A stretch of DNA of 61,895 bases. Source: an uncultured Bacilli bacterium (GTDB taxonomy: Bacteria > Bacillota_I > Bacilli_A > RF39 > UBA660). A program made the translations under genes and the position numbers. Of the stretch, positions 8,242-16,262 are shown one piece after another (the stretch's first letter is position 1; each line of letters opens with the position of its first letter). The stretch is from the NCBI GenBank assembly GCA_947629375.1, contig CANRDN010000012.1, positions 1 through 61,895 of the forward strand. Direction: 5' to 3'. The notes beneath the pieces were generated by a model. It searched no databases, was not told the origin of the DNA, and saw only the letters and a program-made list of their open reading frames with translations.

Positions 8242-8997
8242 CTAGTCTATTTCCTTTAATATCTCTTTAGCAATAAGCTCGTAACCATTTTTACTTGGAT
8301 GGATGTTAAGGGGATTAGGTAGCCCTTCGTTATTGCCATCAAAGATATCAAAGATATCGACATAGGTAACATCAAGTTCTTCACATATTTCTTCTATTTC
8401 GTTATTATAATACTTTATTATTTCATCGATATTATCTTTAAACTGCGTAAGTCTTGGGAATGGATTGTAATAGCCAGTTACGATAATTTGATTTTTAGCA
8501 TATTTCTTTATTAATATTATTAATTCTTTTACATCTTTTGCTATTTCGTCAGCTTCCTTTTTTGTTTTTTTGATGTTTAGAATTTTTTCTCCAATATTAG
8601 AGTATGATAATCCCCCTAAAAAGTTGTTAGCACCTATAGTTAATGTAACTAAATCCGACTCTCTTAATGCTTCTTTAAGATAGATTTTTTTACCATCTAC
8701 TTCGATCATTTTATTGTTTTCGATATCTTCTTTTACATCGTCAGTTGTATATCCAGATTTAGTGAATCCTTTAGTATAGAACTCTAGTTTATCTCTTCCT
8801 CTAAGGTCGTCTGCAATAAAGTCAGTATAACCATAATCGACAACAGAGTAAGCATTCATTCCTTCTGCTACTGAGTCACCAAGAGGTATGTAGTTAATTT
8901 TTCTATTTTGATTAGAAAAAAGAGTGTATACGCCATATACACCAAACATAGTCAATATAAAGACGATTAATGTTAATAATAATTTCTTATGTTTCAT
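8242..8997 (-). CDS. SGNH/GDSL-family hydrolase with N-terminal membrane anchor
   Basis: A membrane helix (about residues 7-24) precedes an extracellular SGNH esterase domain. Block I is IPLGDSVAEGMNA, block III is LTIGANNFLGG, and block V is HPSKNGYELIA with the catalytic Asp-His region (LNIHPSKNG). It resembles secreted lipase/acylhydrolases of Firmicutes. The substrate may be lipid, peptidoglycan O-acetyl or glycan groups and cannot be read off. The ATG behind TAGGTG is used; a GTG three codons earlier is less likely. It follows murA by 18 bases and is probably co-transcribed with it. Confidence 0.85.
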   Translation of the reverse strand: MKHKKLLLTLIVFILTMFGVYGVYTLFSNQNRKINYIPLGDSVAEGMNAYSVVDYGYTDFIADDLRGRDKLEFYTKGFTKSGYTTDDVKEDIENNKMIEVDGKKIYLKEALRESDLVTLTIGANNFLGGLSYSNIGEKILNIKKTKKEADEIAKDVKELIILIKKYAKNQIIVTGYYNPFPRLTQFKDNIDEIIKYYNNEIEEICEELDVTYVDIFDIFDGNNEGLPNPLNIHPSKNGYELIAKEILKEID

Positions 8998-9015
8998 CTT
9001 TTTCACCTATATTTA

Positions 9016-10269
9016 TTATATTTCTTCTATTTTTATTTTAGCACCTACATCTGTTAATTTTTCGACAATTCCTTCATATCCCCTCAAAATATGTTCGATA
9101 TTTGAAATTGTTGTTACACCATCTGCTGCAAGTCCCGCTGCCACTAAAGCAGCCCCTGCTCTTAAATCTGTTGCTTGCACTTCTGTTCCTACAAGTTTGT
9201 TAGGTCCCGTAAAAGTTGCAACCATTCCGTTTCTTTCTATTTTCATACCCATCTTTTCTAATTCTTTAAGATGCATAAATCTATTTTCCCAAATTGTTTC
9301 TTCGACTTTTGATACCCCTTCACACTTCGATAGAAGTACAGAGAAAGGTTGTTGTAAGTCGGTTGGGAAGCCTGGATAAGAAAGAGTCTTTATTTCTGCT
9401 GGTAAATATTTATCTTTAGCACTTATTGTTATGTAGTCACTTCCTATTTCAAGGTTTGATCCCATCTCTTCAAGTTTAGATGTAAGTGACTCGATGTGTT
9501 CTGGGATAACATTATAAACTTTTAACTGGTCCCCTACTAAAGCTCCAATTATTAAGTATGTTCCTGTTTCAATTCTATCAGGTATTACTTCGTGATAACA
9601 TCCTTCTAGTTTTTCAACACCTACTATTCTAATCTCAGAAGTACCAGCTCCAGTGATTTTAGCACCCATATTATTTAAGAATGTTGCAATATTTACAATT
9701 TCAGGTTCCTTAGCAGCATTATCGATTATTGTTTTTCCTTTGGCAAGAACTGCTGCTAGCATAATATTTATCGTGGCACCAACAGAGGCGATATCAAGAT
9801 AGATATGAGCTCCTTTTAACTCTTTAGCATCCACAATGAACTTATCACCATCGTTAGTAATCGTTGCACCTAAAGCTTCGAATCCTTTTAAGTGAAGATT
9901 TATTGGTCTTGCACCGATAGAACAACCACCTGGTAAATATATTTCAACGTGTTTAAGTTTTCCAAGTAGTGCTCCCATAAAGTAGTAAGATGCTCTTAAT
10001 TTACTTGTATATTCTTGGGGAATTACTTTATTTGTTATGGTATTTGGTGTTATTACAACACTTTCTGATGCTCTTCTAACATCTGCTCCTAAATACTCTA
10101 AAGTCTGACATAAAACATCTGTATCTGTTATTTCTGGAACATTACAGATTGTTACATCTGAATCTGCTAAAAGTGATGCCGGAAGTAACGCAACCGAACT
10201 ATTTTTAGCACCACTTATCTTTATTGTCCCGGATAATTTATGATTACCTTCTATTCTCATTACTTTCAT
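9016..10269 (-). CDS. murA: UDP-N-acetylglucosamine 1-carboxyvinyltransferase MurA
   Basis: MurA catalyses the first committed peptidoglycan step, transferring enolpyruvate from PEP to UDP-GlcNAc. The substrate Lys22-Asn23 pair (SGAKNSS) and the catalytic Cys116 in LPGGCSIGARP are present. Cys at this site predicts fosfomycin sensitivity in principle. Length of 417 aa is normal. AGGTGG lies seven bases before the ATG, and a promoter lies about 90 bp upstream. The neighbourhood with DUF1146, spoIIQ and spoIIID matches the B. subtilis murAA copy. Confidence 0.97.
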   Translation of the reverse strand: MKVMRIEGNHKLSGTIKISGAKNSSVALLPASLLADSDVTICNVPEITDTDVLCQTLEYLGADVRRASESVVITPNTITNKVIPQEYTSKLRASYYFMGALLGKLKHVEIYLPGGCSIGARPINLHLKGFEALGATITNDGDKFIVDAKELKGAHIYLDIASVGATINIMLAAVLAKGKTIIDNAAKEPEIVNIATFLNNMGAKITGAGTSEIRIVGVEKLEGCYHEVIPDRIETGTYLIIGALVGDQLKVYNVIPEHIESLTSKLEEMGSNLEIGSDYITISAKDKYLPAEIKTLSYPGFPTDLQQPFSVLLSKCEGVSKVEETIWENRFMHLKELEKMGMKIERNGMVATFTGPNKLVGTEVQATDLRAGAALVAAGLAADGVTTISNIEHILRGYEGIVEKLTDVGAKIKIEEI

Positions 10270-10344
10270 AAAGCCACCACCTGTAATATTTTATTTAAAA
10301 TCTAAATATTTGTCACAATATTGAGATTATGTTTCTTTAATTCA

Positions 10345-10372
10345 ATTTTAACATATTAAATAATCTAGTCAA
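10345..10372 (-). promoter_or_regulatory. Promoter upstream of murA
   Basis: On the - strand TTGACT (10372-10367), a 16-base spacer and TAAAAT (10350-10345). It sits in the 117-bp gap between mntP and murA. Confidence 0.55.
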
Positions 10373-10386
10373 TAATTAATAGTACT

Positions 10387-10929
10387 CTAACAACCTTTAA
10401 TTATATAATTTATCGATAAAAAGAATAGAAGCATTATCCCTATTATTTTAGCTTTGTTACCGACTAAATCATTTATTTTGTAACCTAGGTAAAAACCCAA
10501 AAAGGTGAAAGTACTACTTACTATAAAGAAAATTGAAGAAATAAGGATTGGGGATGCTTCTATCGCATCAAGTCCAATTCCTGTTGTGAAGCTGTCGATA
10601 CTTACTGTTAGAGCAAAGATAAGTATTTCTATGTAGCTATTAAGAGGTTTAAGCTCTTCCTTTTTAAAAAGAGAAATAATTAACTCAATAGTTAAAATTA
10701 AGAAAACTAACCCGATTATTAAATCTTCTTTTATAGGAATGTTTCTTGTTACTATTTCACCGATGATTTCACCTAAAAGTGGCATAAAGAAATGAAAAAT
10801 ACCTACTGTTAAACTTATTTTAAGAATAGCTTTTTTATTTTGATTTAACATACCATAACTTAAAGATAAAGAAAATGTATCCATACTAAGTCCTACTGCT
10901 ATTAATAATATTGTAAAAAAAATAAACAT
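10387..10929 (-). CDS. mntP: MntP/YtaF-type membrane protein (DUF204), probable manganese exporter
   Basis: Six hydrophobic segments form two repeats. Each has the family's conserved acidic motif: GLSMDTFSLSLSYGM near residue 15 and VSIDSFTTGIGLDAIE near residue 112. MntP exports Mn(II). The sporulation protein YtaF belongs to the same superfamily, and sequence reading alone does not fully separate them. The position directly before spoIIR matches B. subtilis ywlD (mntP), which favours MntP. AGGAGG lies ideally before the ATG. No manganese riboswitch is seen, and only 23 bases separate it from spoIIR. Confidence 0.75.
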   Translation of the reverse strand: MFIFFTILLIAVGLSMDTFSLSLSYGMLNQNKKAILKISLTVGIFHFFMPLLGEIIGEIVTRNIPIKEDLIIGLVFLILTIELIISLFKKEELKPLNSYIEILIFALTVSIDSFTTGIGLDAIEASPILISSIFFIVSSTFTFLGFYLGYKINDLVGNKAKIIGIMLLFFLSINYIIKGC

Positions 10930-10952
10930 AGTACCTCCTATATATACTATGT

Positions 10953-11477
10953 TTAAAAATATTTATTTAAGATATCTTTTATGTAACTTCTATATTCTAT
11001 TTCTTTATTTTCGTAATTTTCTTCTATTAAACAAAGTGGTGGATATAAAACACACCAGTAGTTACTACCTTTTCCACTTCCTAAAGTAACAACTAAAGAT
11101 TCGTAATACCCTTCATTATATTTAACTCCTTGAAACATTTTACTAGGAAAATAATTTAATCCATAGTTAATGTTGAAAACTTCTTCTATATTTTCTTCTT
11201 TTAAACTTTTATCAACAGTTTCTGTGAATAAACTCATATTATTCTCTAACTTTTCTCTTGCTTCATCTATTCCTTTAACATCTTTTAAAATATTATTCAC
11301 AGTTCTGTTTAAATCATCTTTAACTTTTTCTTTTATTTTAATATCTTTTTCATCATCACTATTTGCAATCACTCTTATTCTTATTGCTTCATTAGGAATA
11401 ATAAGTAGTTCTTCTTGGTTATTATGTATTAGAAAAATACTGAAAAGGATTGCTATAATTATTGTTAACTTTTTCAA
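10953..11477 (-). CDS. spoIIR: Stage II sporulation protein R
   Basis: SpoIIR is made in the forespore and secreted to trigger SpoIIGA processing of pro-sigma-E in the mother cell. A signal-anchor helix (2-18) is followed by the family motifs IRIRVIANSDDEKDIKIKEKV, FPSKMFQGVKYNEGYYESLVVTLGSG and NYWCVLYPPLCLI. Length of 174 aa is slightly short at the C-terminus. The start is TTG behind TTTGGTGAT. It lies between mntP and prmC as in B. subtilis, but a terminator isolates it from prmC, fitting an independent compartment-specific promoter. Confidence 0.93.
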   Translation of the reverse strand: MKKLTIIIAILFSIFLIHNNQEELLIIPNEAIRIRVIANSDDEKDIKIKEKVKDDLNRTVNNILKDVKGIDEAREKLENNMSLFTETVDKSLKEENIEEVFNINYGLNYFPSKMFQGVKYNEGYYESLVVTLGSGKGSNYWCVLYPPLCLIEENYENKEIEYRSYIKDILNKYF

Positions 11478-11520
11478 ATTATCACCAAATATATAATGAT
11501 TTCAAATATTTTATTTTAAA

Positions 11521-11546
11521 CAAAAAAATAGGATTTTTTCCTATTT
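11521..11546 (-). terminator. Terminator after prmC
   Basis: On the - strand AAAATAGGA, a short A loop and TCCTATTTT are followed by Ts. It separates prfA-prmC from spoIIR. Confidence 0.75.
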
Positions 11547-12356
11547 TCTTTCAATAAAGAGCATTCTGTCTCTTCCTGATAGATCTTTTTTACAAGTTAT
11601 TTCTACATTTTCTAGATATTTATTAGCAATAGAAATGATATCTTCTTTTTCATATGCCCCTATTTCAAAAGCGATTAAGAACTTATCATTTAAGTAGTTC
11701 TTTATATCTTTTAGAATTCTCTCGTAATATAAAAGTCCATCTTTACCTGCATAGAGTGCTAGATGTGGTTCATTGTTTTTAACGATGTCCTCTATTTCTT
11801 CATCTTCCTTGATATAAGGGGGATTACTAATTATGCAATCGTACTTTTTAGTGATGTTTTGAAATAAGTCACTTTCGATAATATTGATATTAAGGTTATA
11901 TGTATCTTTATTTATCTTAGCGACTTCTAAAGCTTTACTACTTATATCGGACATTTCTACATCACTGTTTCCTAGTTTTGTCTTGATAGTTATCCCAATT
12001 GCACCACTTCCACAGCACAAATCAAGAACACTTGGATTTACAAAATCTCTATTTAAAATCTGTAAAGTGTTTTCCACTAACTCTTCCGTCTCAAATCGTG
12101 GTATCAACACACTTTCGTTAACATATAAATCTATTCCGTAAAAATTGACACTGTGGGTTAAATACTGAACAGGTATATTACTTCTTCTTGCTTCCACTAG
12201 CTTTTTAAATAAATCTTCTTGTTTTTCAGTTAATTCGTAATGAAGATAATTAATTATCTCTAAAGCATCGAAACCAGTTACATTAGATATAAGCATTTTA
12301 GTTTCTGTCGAAGAAATAAATTTTTTTCCATAAACAACTGCATCTTCAATCGTCAT
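11541..12356 (-). CDS. prmC: Release-factor glutamine methyltransferase PrmC
   Basis: PrmC methylates the Gln of the GGQ motif in release factors 1 and 2. The SAM-binding motif VLDLCCGSGAIGITI lies near residues 107-121 and the catalytic IISNPPYI near 175-183. The N-terminal helical domain with NIPVQYLTHSVNFYG is typical. Length of 271 aa is normal. Its start lies two bases after the prfA stop, so enzyme and substrate are translated from one message, as in most bacteria. Confidence 0.96.
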   Translation of the reverse strand: MTIEDAVVYGKKFISSTETKMLISNVTGFDALEIINYLHYELTEKQEDLFKKLVEARRSNIPVQYLTHSVNFYGIDLYVNESVLIPRFETEELVENTLQILNRDFVNPSVLDLCCGSGAIGITIKTKLGNSDVEMSDISSKALEVAKINKDTYNLNINIIESDLFQNITKKYDCIISNPPYIKEDEEIEDIVKNNEPHLALYAGKDGLLYYERILKDIKNYLNDKFLIAFEIGAYEKEDIISIANKYLENVEITCKKDLSGRDRMLFIERK

Positions 12357-12358
12357 TA

Positions 12359-13414
12359 TTATTCTCCAGCAAGAATTCTTCTTTGGTCTTCAGTGATTAG
12401 AGCTTCGATAACTGGTTCTAATTCACCTTCCATTACTCTATCTAATTGCATTAAAGTAAAGCCGATTCGATGATCAGTTACTCTATTTTGTGGATAGTTA
12501 TATGTTCTTATCTTTTCTGATCTATCCCCAGTTCCTATCTTGCTTCGTCTTTCTGCTCCTTCTTTTTCCTCTTTTTCTTGAAGTTTCATATTATATAGAC
12601 GAGTTTTTAAAGTGTTAAGAGCCATCTCTTTATTTTGAATTTGACTTCTACCTACTTGGCAGTAAACGATTGTTCCTGTTGGAATATGAGTTACACGCAC
12701 TGCTGAATCAGTTGTGTTAACACCTTGTCCTCCACTTCCACTAGATCTTGTAATATCGATTCTTACTTCGTTCATATCAAGTTCAAAATCAAATTCTTCA
12801 GCTTCTGGCATTGCAATTACGGTAGCAGTTGATGTATGAACTCTTCCTTGTGTTTCTGTTACTGGTACTCTTTGAACACGATGAGCTCCACTTTCATATT
12901 TCATTTTAGAATAAACATTTTGTCCTTTAATCATAAAGCTTACAAGAGTAAAACCTCCACCTTCTGAATATTCTTCAGTGATTGGTTCAACCTTCCATCC
13001 TTGTTTTTCAGCGTATTTTAAATACATTCTGTAAAGGTCACCTGCAAAGATATTGGCTTCGTCTCCTCCTGCTGCTCCTCTTATCTCGACAATAACATTT
13101 TTACCATCATTAGGGTCCTTTGGTATTAATAAAATCTCTATTTTGTGTTCCAAATCAGCTTTTTTAGTTTCTAAAGACTCTAATTCTTCTCTTGCAAATT
13201 CACCCATTTCAGGATCTTTAGCCATCTCTTTAGCAGCTTCTATATCCTCTAAAACTTTTTTATAATCATCATAAGTATTAACTGTCTCTTCTAAATCTTT
13301 AGCTTCCTTAGAAAGTTCTCTTGTCTTTTTAATATCTTTTAATACTTCTGGATCTAACAATTCTTTATTCAATGTTTCATATCTTTCTTTTATTATATTT
13401 AATCTTTCTATCAT
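12359..13414 (-). CDS. prfA: Peptide chain release factor 1
   Basis: RF1 terminates translation at UAA and UAG. The GGQ motif appears in GSGGQGVNTTDSAVRVTH near residue 230, and a PxT-type anticodon region precedes it. The product is 351 aa. The ATG behind CGGAG is used; the frame continues seven codons upstream without a better site. It is followed at once by prmC. UGA stops elsewhere in the window imply that an RF2 gene exists outside it. Confidence 0.97.
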   Translation of the reverse strand: MIERLNIIKERYETLNKELLDPEVLKDIKKTRELSKEAKDLEETVNTYDDYKKVLEDIEAAKEMAKDPEMGEFAREELESLETKKADLEHKIEILLIPKDPNDGKNVIVEIRGAAGGDEANIFAGDLYRMYLKYAEKQGWKVEPITEEYSEGGGFTLVSFMIKGQNVYSKMKYESGAHRVQRVPVTETQGRVHTSTATVIAMPEAEEFDFELDMNEVRIDITRSSGSGGQGVNTTDSAVRVTHIPTGTIVYCQVGRSQIQNKEMALNTLKTRLYNMKLQEKEEKEGAERRSKIGTGDRSEKIRTYNYPQNRVTDHRIGFTLMQLDRVMEGELEPVIEALITEDQRRILAGE

Positions 13415-13500
13415 AGAATCATCTCCGTCACTCATTATATCATAAAGTTAAATACATTTAGAATAATTTCCTTTTATGCATTATATTTTAACAAATTCTT

Positions 13501-13530
13501 AGTAAAAGAAAAAGAACTAAAAATTATTGT
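13501..13530 (-). terminator. Possible terminator after rpoE
   Basis: On the - strand TAGAAC, a loop and GTTCT(A/T) are followed by TTTTTCTTTT. The stem is only five to six base pairs and overlaps the rpoE stop region. Confidence 0.45.
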
Positions 13531-13976
13531 TCTAAATCTAGTTCTTCTTCATCTAGTACAACTAAATCTTTTAAGTCGTCATCACCATCATCGAAGTCGT
13601 CATCATCAGTTGCTTGACTATCATACTCATCTGATTCATCTTCAAGCATTTTATCCTCTAAATCTTCTTCGTCTTCTTCCTCTTCTTCATCTTCATCTTC
13701 TTGCTCATCAGCTTTCAATACTTTATCAGATGTATGTCTTTTTCTTAAATCCCATTTACCATCTTCAAGAAGCAAAAAGTTTTTATCAGTACTTAATGTT
13801 GTGTAATAATCTCCGATTTTCTTTTCGATCATCGCTTTAGATAGGCCAAGAAGGCTTCCAATTTTATTGAATAAATCAAGAGTGTTCATTGGTCCTTTTT
13901 CCTCTAACAACATTGAAGTTATATCTTTATATGATAATAATTCTAAATCTTCTTTTTTCATTTTTTCTATGCTCAT
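13524..13976 (-). CDS. rpoE: RNA polymerase delta subunit
   Basis: Delta increases RNA polymerase recycling and core specificity in Firmicutes. The folded N-terminal HARE domain (1-95: LSYKDITSMLLEEKGPMNTLDLFNKI ... FLLLEDGKWDLRKRH) is followed by a long Asp/Glu-rich disordered tail, as expected. GGAGG lies well before the ATG. The gene has its own promoter and sits between argS and prfA, as part of the rpoE-argS neighbourhood of B. subtilis. Confidence 0.95.
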   Translation of the reverse strand: MSIEKMKKEDLELLSYKDITSMLLEEKGPMNTLDLFNKIGSLLGLSKAMIEKKIGDYYTTLSTDKNFLLLEDGKWDLRKRHTSDKVLKADEQEDEDEEEEEDEEDLEDKMLEDESDEYDSQATDDDDFDDGDDDLKDLVVLDEEELDLEQ

Positions 13977-14039
13977 AATAATCCTCCAATAACGGGTTTT
14001 TTTATGTAATTTTTTTCTTTTAAAAAATACTCAAATACA

Positions 14040-14068
14040 CTTATATCACTATTCATATTTAAAATCAA
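14040..14068 (-). promoter_or_regulatory. Promoter upstream of rpoE
   Basis: On the - strand TTGATT (14068-14063), a 17-base spacer and TATAAG (14045-14040), in the 100-bp gap after argS. Confidence 0.65.
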
Positions 14069-14075
14069 TATCTTT

Positions 14076-15821
14076 TTACATTTTTTCAGGGCAGTCAATT
14101 CCCATTATATTTAAAAGCATCATATTAGTCTCCCAAACTGTTTTAGATAGAACTAACCAAGATTCTCTTAAATTATCGTTTTCTTCAGTTAAAACTTTAT
14201 TTTCAGAATAAAATTTATTATAGGAACTTGTTAATTTATAGATGTAATCTGTTACTTCATTAAGAGATTTTGATTCGTAAGCTCTTTTTAAAACATTTGG
14301 TAAGTTTAAAAGTGTAAGAAGTACATCTTTATCAGTATTATTCTTTATAACAGTATAATTTTTATACTCGATATTTTCTTCTTTAGCTTTATTTAATAGT
14401 GATTTCATTCTTATAGTGGAATATAAAAGGTATGGACCTGTTTTACCATCTAAGTCACTAAATTTAGCTGGATCAAATATGTAGTCAGTTGCTCTAAAAG
14501 GTAAAAGGTCAGCGTATTTAAGGGCAGCTAGTGCGATGGTTTCAGATACATTATCTCTGTTTTCTTCTTCGACGATGTTTTCATTTAGTCTTTTACGACA
14601 TTCCACTTTGATTAAGTCGATTAGTTCATTAAGAGGCATAACTCCGCCAGTTCTTGTCTTAAATGGTTTACCATCGCTTCCATTCATTGTTCCAAAGCCG
14701 TAGAATCCTAGTTTAACACTTTCTGGAACTATTCCTGATTTATAAGCTGCTCTAAAGACTTGAGTAAAGTGAAGTTCCTGTCTTATATCCGTCGTGTACC
14801 AGATTTCATCAATTGGGAAGCGTTTCATTCTTCCGTAGATAGTAGCTAAATCAGTAGTTGCATAAAGGTATGCTCCATCACTTTTTTGAAGAAGGATAGG
14901 TGGCATTTCTTTATCGTCAGTATCTTCTTTAACATCCATAACAGTTGCCCCATCACTTACATAAGTTAGGCCTTTTTCTTTTAGTAAATCAAACATTTCA
15001 GGGATGTATTGAAAGCTATCTCTTTCACCTTCCCACAAGTCAAACTTAGCATTTAATCTTTCGTAAGTTTCTTTGATATCGACTATAGAAAGAGCTGATA
15101 ATTTATCCCACAACTTAGTATATGCTATGTTATTTTTTTGAATTTGATATGTTATTTGTCTTGCTTCATTTAAAAAGTTTTCATCTTCTTTACTTTTATT
15201 AGAAGCAGTAGGGTAAATTTCCTTTAAATCTTCTTTGACGATAGGAAGCTCGAAGTCCTCACCATTATACCCTTCTTGGAAGCACAATAGCTCTGGGAAT
15301 CTTTCTTTCATTTCAAGAACAACTAGTCCTGCTTGAAGACCAGCATCTCCTAGGTGTGCATCACTTATTGTTTTATGACCTAAAGCCTTAGCAAGTCTAT
15401 TTAAAGCTTCACCAATATTAGCACTTCTTAAATGTCCAACGTGAAGAGCTTTAGCAACATTGGCACCTCCATAATCGATAACGATGTTTTTAGGTTCCAT
15501 TTTATCGATGTTGTTTTCGATATTATCTTTTATTTCATTAACAAATGAAGTTAAACATTGGTCAGTTAATGATAAATTAATAAATCCGGCACCTGCAATA
15601 TTAATATCTTTAAAGTTTTTATCTTCATCAAGTACTCTTTTTATATCGTTAGCTATTTCAATTGGACTTTTATGATACTCTTTAGCAAGTCTCATCGCAT
15701 CATTTATTTGAAATTCTCCTAAATCAGGTCTATTTGATAAAGACAAAGTAACACTAGTGTCATACCCAGCTTCTTTAACTGCCTTATTTAAGTCTTCTTC
15801 TAACTTTTTCCAATAACTCAT
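14076..15821 (-). CDS. argS: Arginyl-tRNA synthetase
   Basis: This class I synthetase charges tRNA-Arg. The HIGH-type motif is HVGHLRSANIG near residue 127, preceded by ANVAKALHVGH. A C-terminal DALR anticodon-binding domain (about 460-581, with KYADLLPFRATDYIFD and LYSTIRMKSLL) is present. No KMSKS is seen, which is usual for ArgS. Length of 581 aa is normal. GAGGTGG precedes the ATG, and the start overlaps the stop of the ywiB-like gene by four bases (ATGA), so the two are translationally coupled, as in B. subtilis. Confidence 0.97.
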   Translation of the reverse strand: MSYWKKLEEDLNKAVKEAGYDTSVTLSLSNRPDLGEFQINDAMRLAKEYHKSPIEIANDIKRVLDEDKNFKDINIAGAGFINLSLTDQCLTSFVNEIKDNIENNIDKMEPKNIVIDYGGANVAKALHVGHLRSANIGEALNRLAKALGHKTISDAHLGDAGLQAGLVVLEMKERFPELLCFQEGYNGEDFELPIVKEDLKEIYPTASNKSKEDENFLNEARQITYQIQKNNIAYTKLWDKLSALSIVDIKETYERLNAKFDLWEGERDSFQYIPEMFDLLKEKGLTYVSDGATVMDVKEDTDDKEMPPILLQKSDGAYLYATTDLATIYGRMKRFPIDEIWYTTDIRQELHFTQVFRAAYKSGIVPESVKLGFYGFGTMNGSDGKPFKTRTGGVMPLNELIDLIKVECRKRLNENIVEEENRDNVSETIALAALKYADLLPFRATDYIFDPAKFSDLDGKTGPYLLYSTIRMKSLLNKAKEENIEYKNYTVIKNNTDKDVLLTLLNLPNVLKRAYESKSLNEVTDYIYKLTSSYNKFYSENKVLTEENDNLRESWLVLSKTVWETNMMLLNIMGIDCPEKM

Positions 15822-16156
15822 ACTTCCACCTCTTTTATATCAAGTAACAAACTTATTTCTTCTTTATCTATTAAATACTTAACAAATACTCTATTCTCTT
15901 CAAAAGAATATTCTAAAACTTTTATCTTAAGTGCTAACTTTTTTTCATTTTCAATTATAATTTCTTCTTTGTCAAAATCAATAATTATTTTATTATCTTT
16001 ATTAGATTTTATTAATCTTTTTATACCAAAATCAAAAATATAATCGTAATCGTTATCGTTAAACTCTAAGATATCTTTATTTAATTTAGCCATACCTTCA
16101 TAATTATAAGGCATATTCTTATTAGTAATTTTAAAGGATATTATTTTTTCTTTCAC
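15818..16156 (-). CDS. ywiB: DUF1934 (YwiB-like) beta-barrel protein
   Basis: This is a 112-residue protein predicted to be all beta: alternating charged and hydrophobic strands such as DYIFDFGIKRLIKSN and KIIIDFDKEEIIIENE. Sequence similarity to the calycin-like YwiB family is weak. The call rests largely on its position, overlapping the argS start by four bases as ywiB does in B. subtilis. The start is GTG behind AGGTGG. The function is unknown. The divergent gene on the other side is a penicillin-binding protein. Confidence 0.65.
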   Translation of the reverse strand: MKEKIISFKITNKNMPYNYEGMAKLNKDILEFNDNDYDYIFDFGIKRLIKSNKDNKIIIDFDKEEIIIENEKKLALKIKVLEYSFEENRVFVKYLIDKEEISLLLDIKEVEV

Positions 16157-16184
16157 TCATACCACCTACTAAAATACTACTGGA

Positions 16185-16190
16185 ATTATA
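16185..16190 (-). promoter_or_regulatory. Extended -10 element for ywiB-argS
   Basis: On the - strand TATGCTATAAT combines the TGn extension with a perfect TATAAT. No clear -35 is seen. Confidence 0.55.
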
Positions 16191-16262
16191 GCATAGTTCC
16201 ACTTTTTTTAATACATATTTTTTTATTAATTATTCACACTATTATTAGATTGGACTGATAAT

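Noticed and set aside
15484-15675. Open frame opposite argS
   Set aside because: It is a shadow of the argS coding frame with no ribosome-binding site or family resemblance. The same holds for the frames opposite murA, prfA, mfd, gyrB and mnmG.
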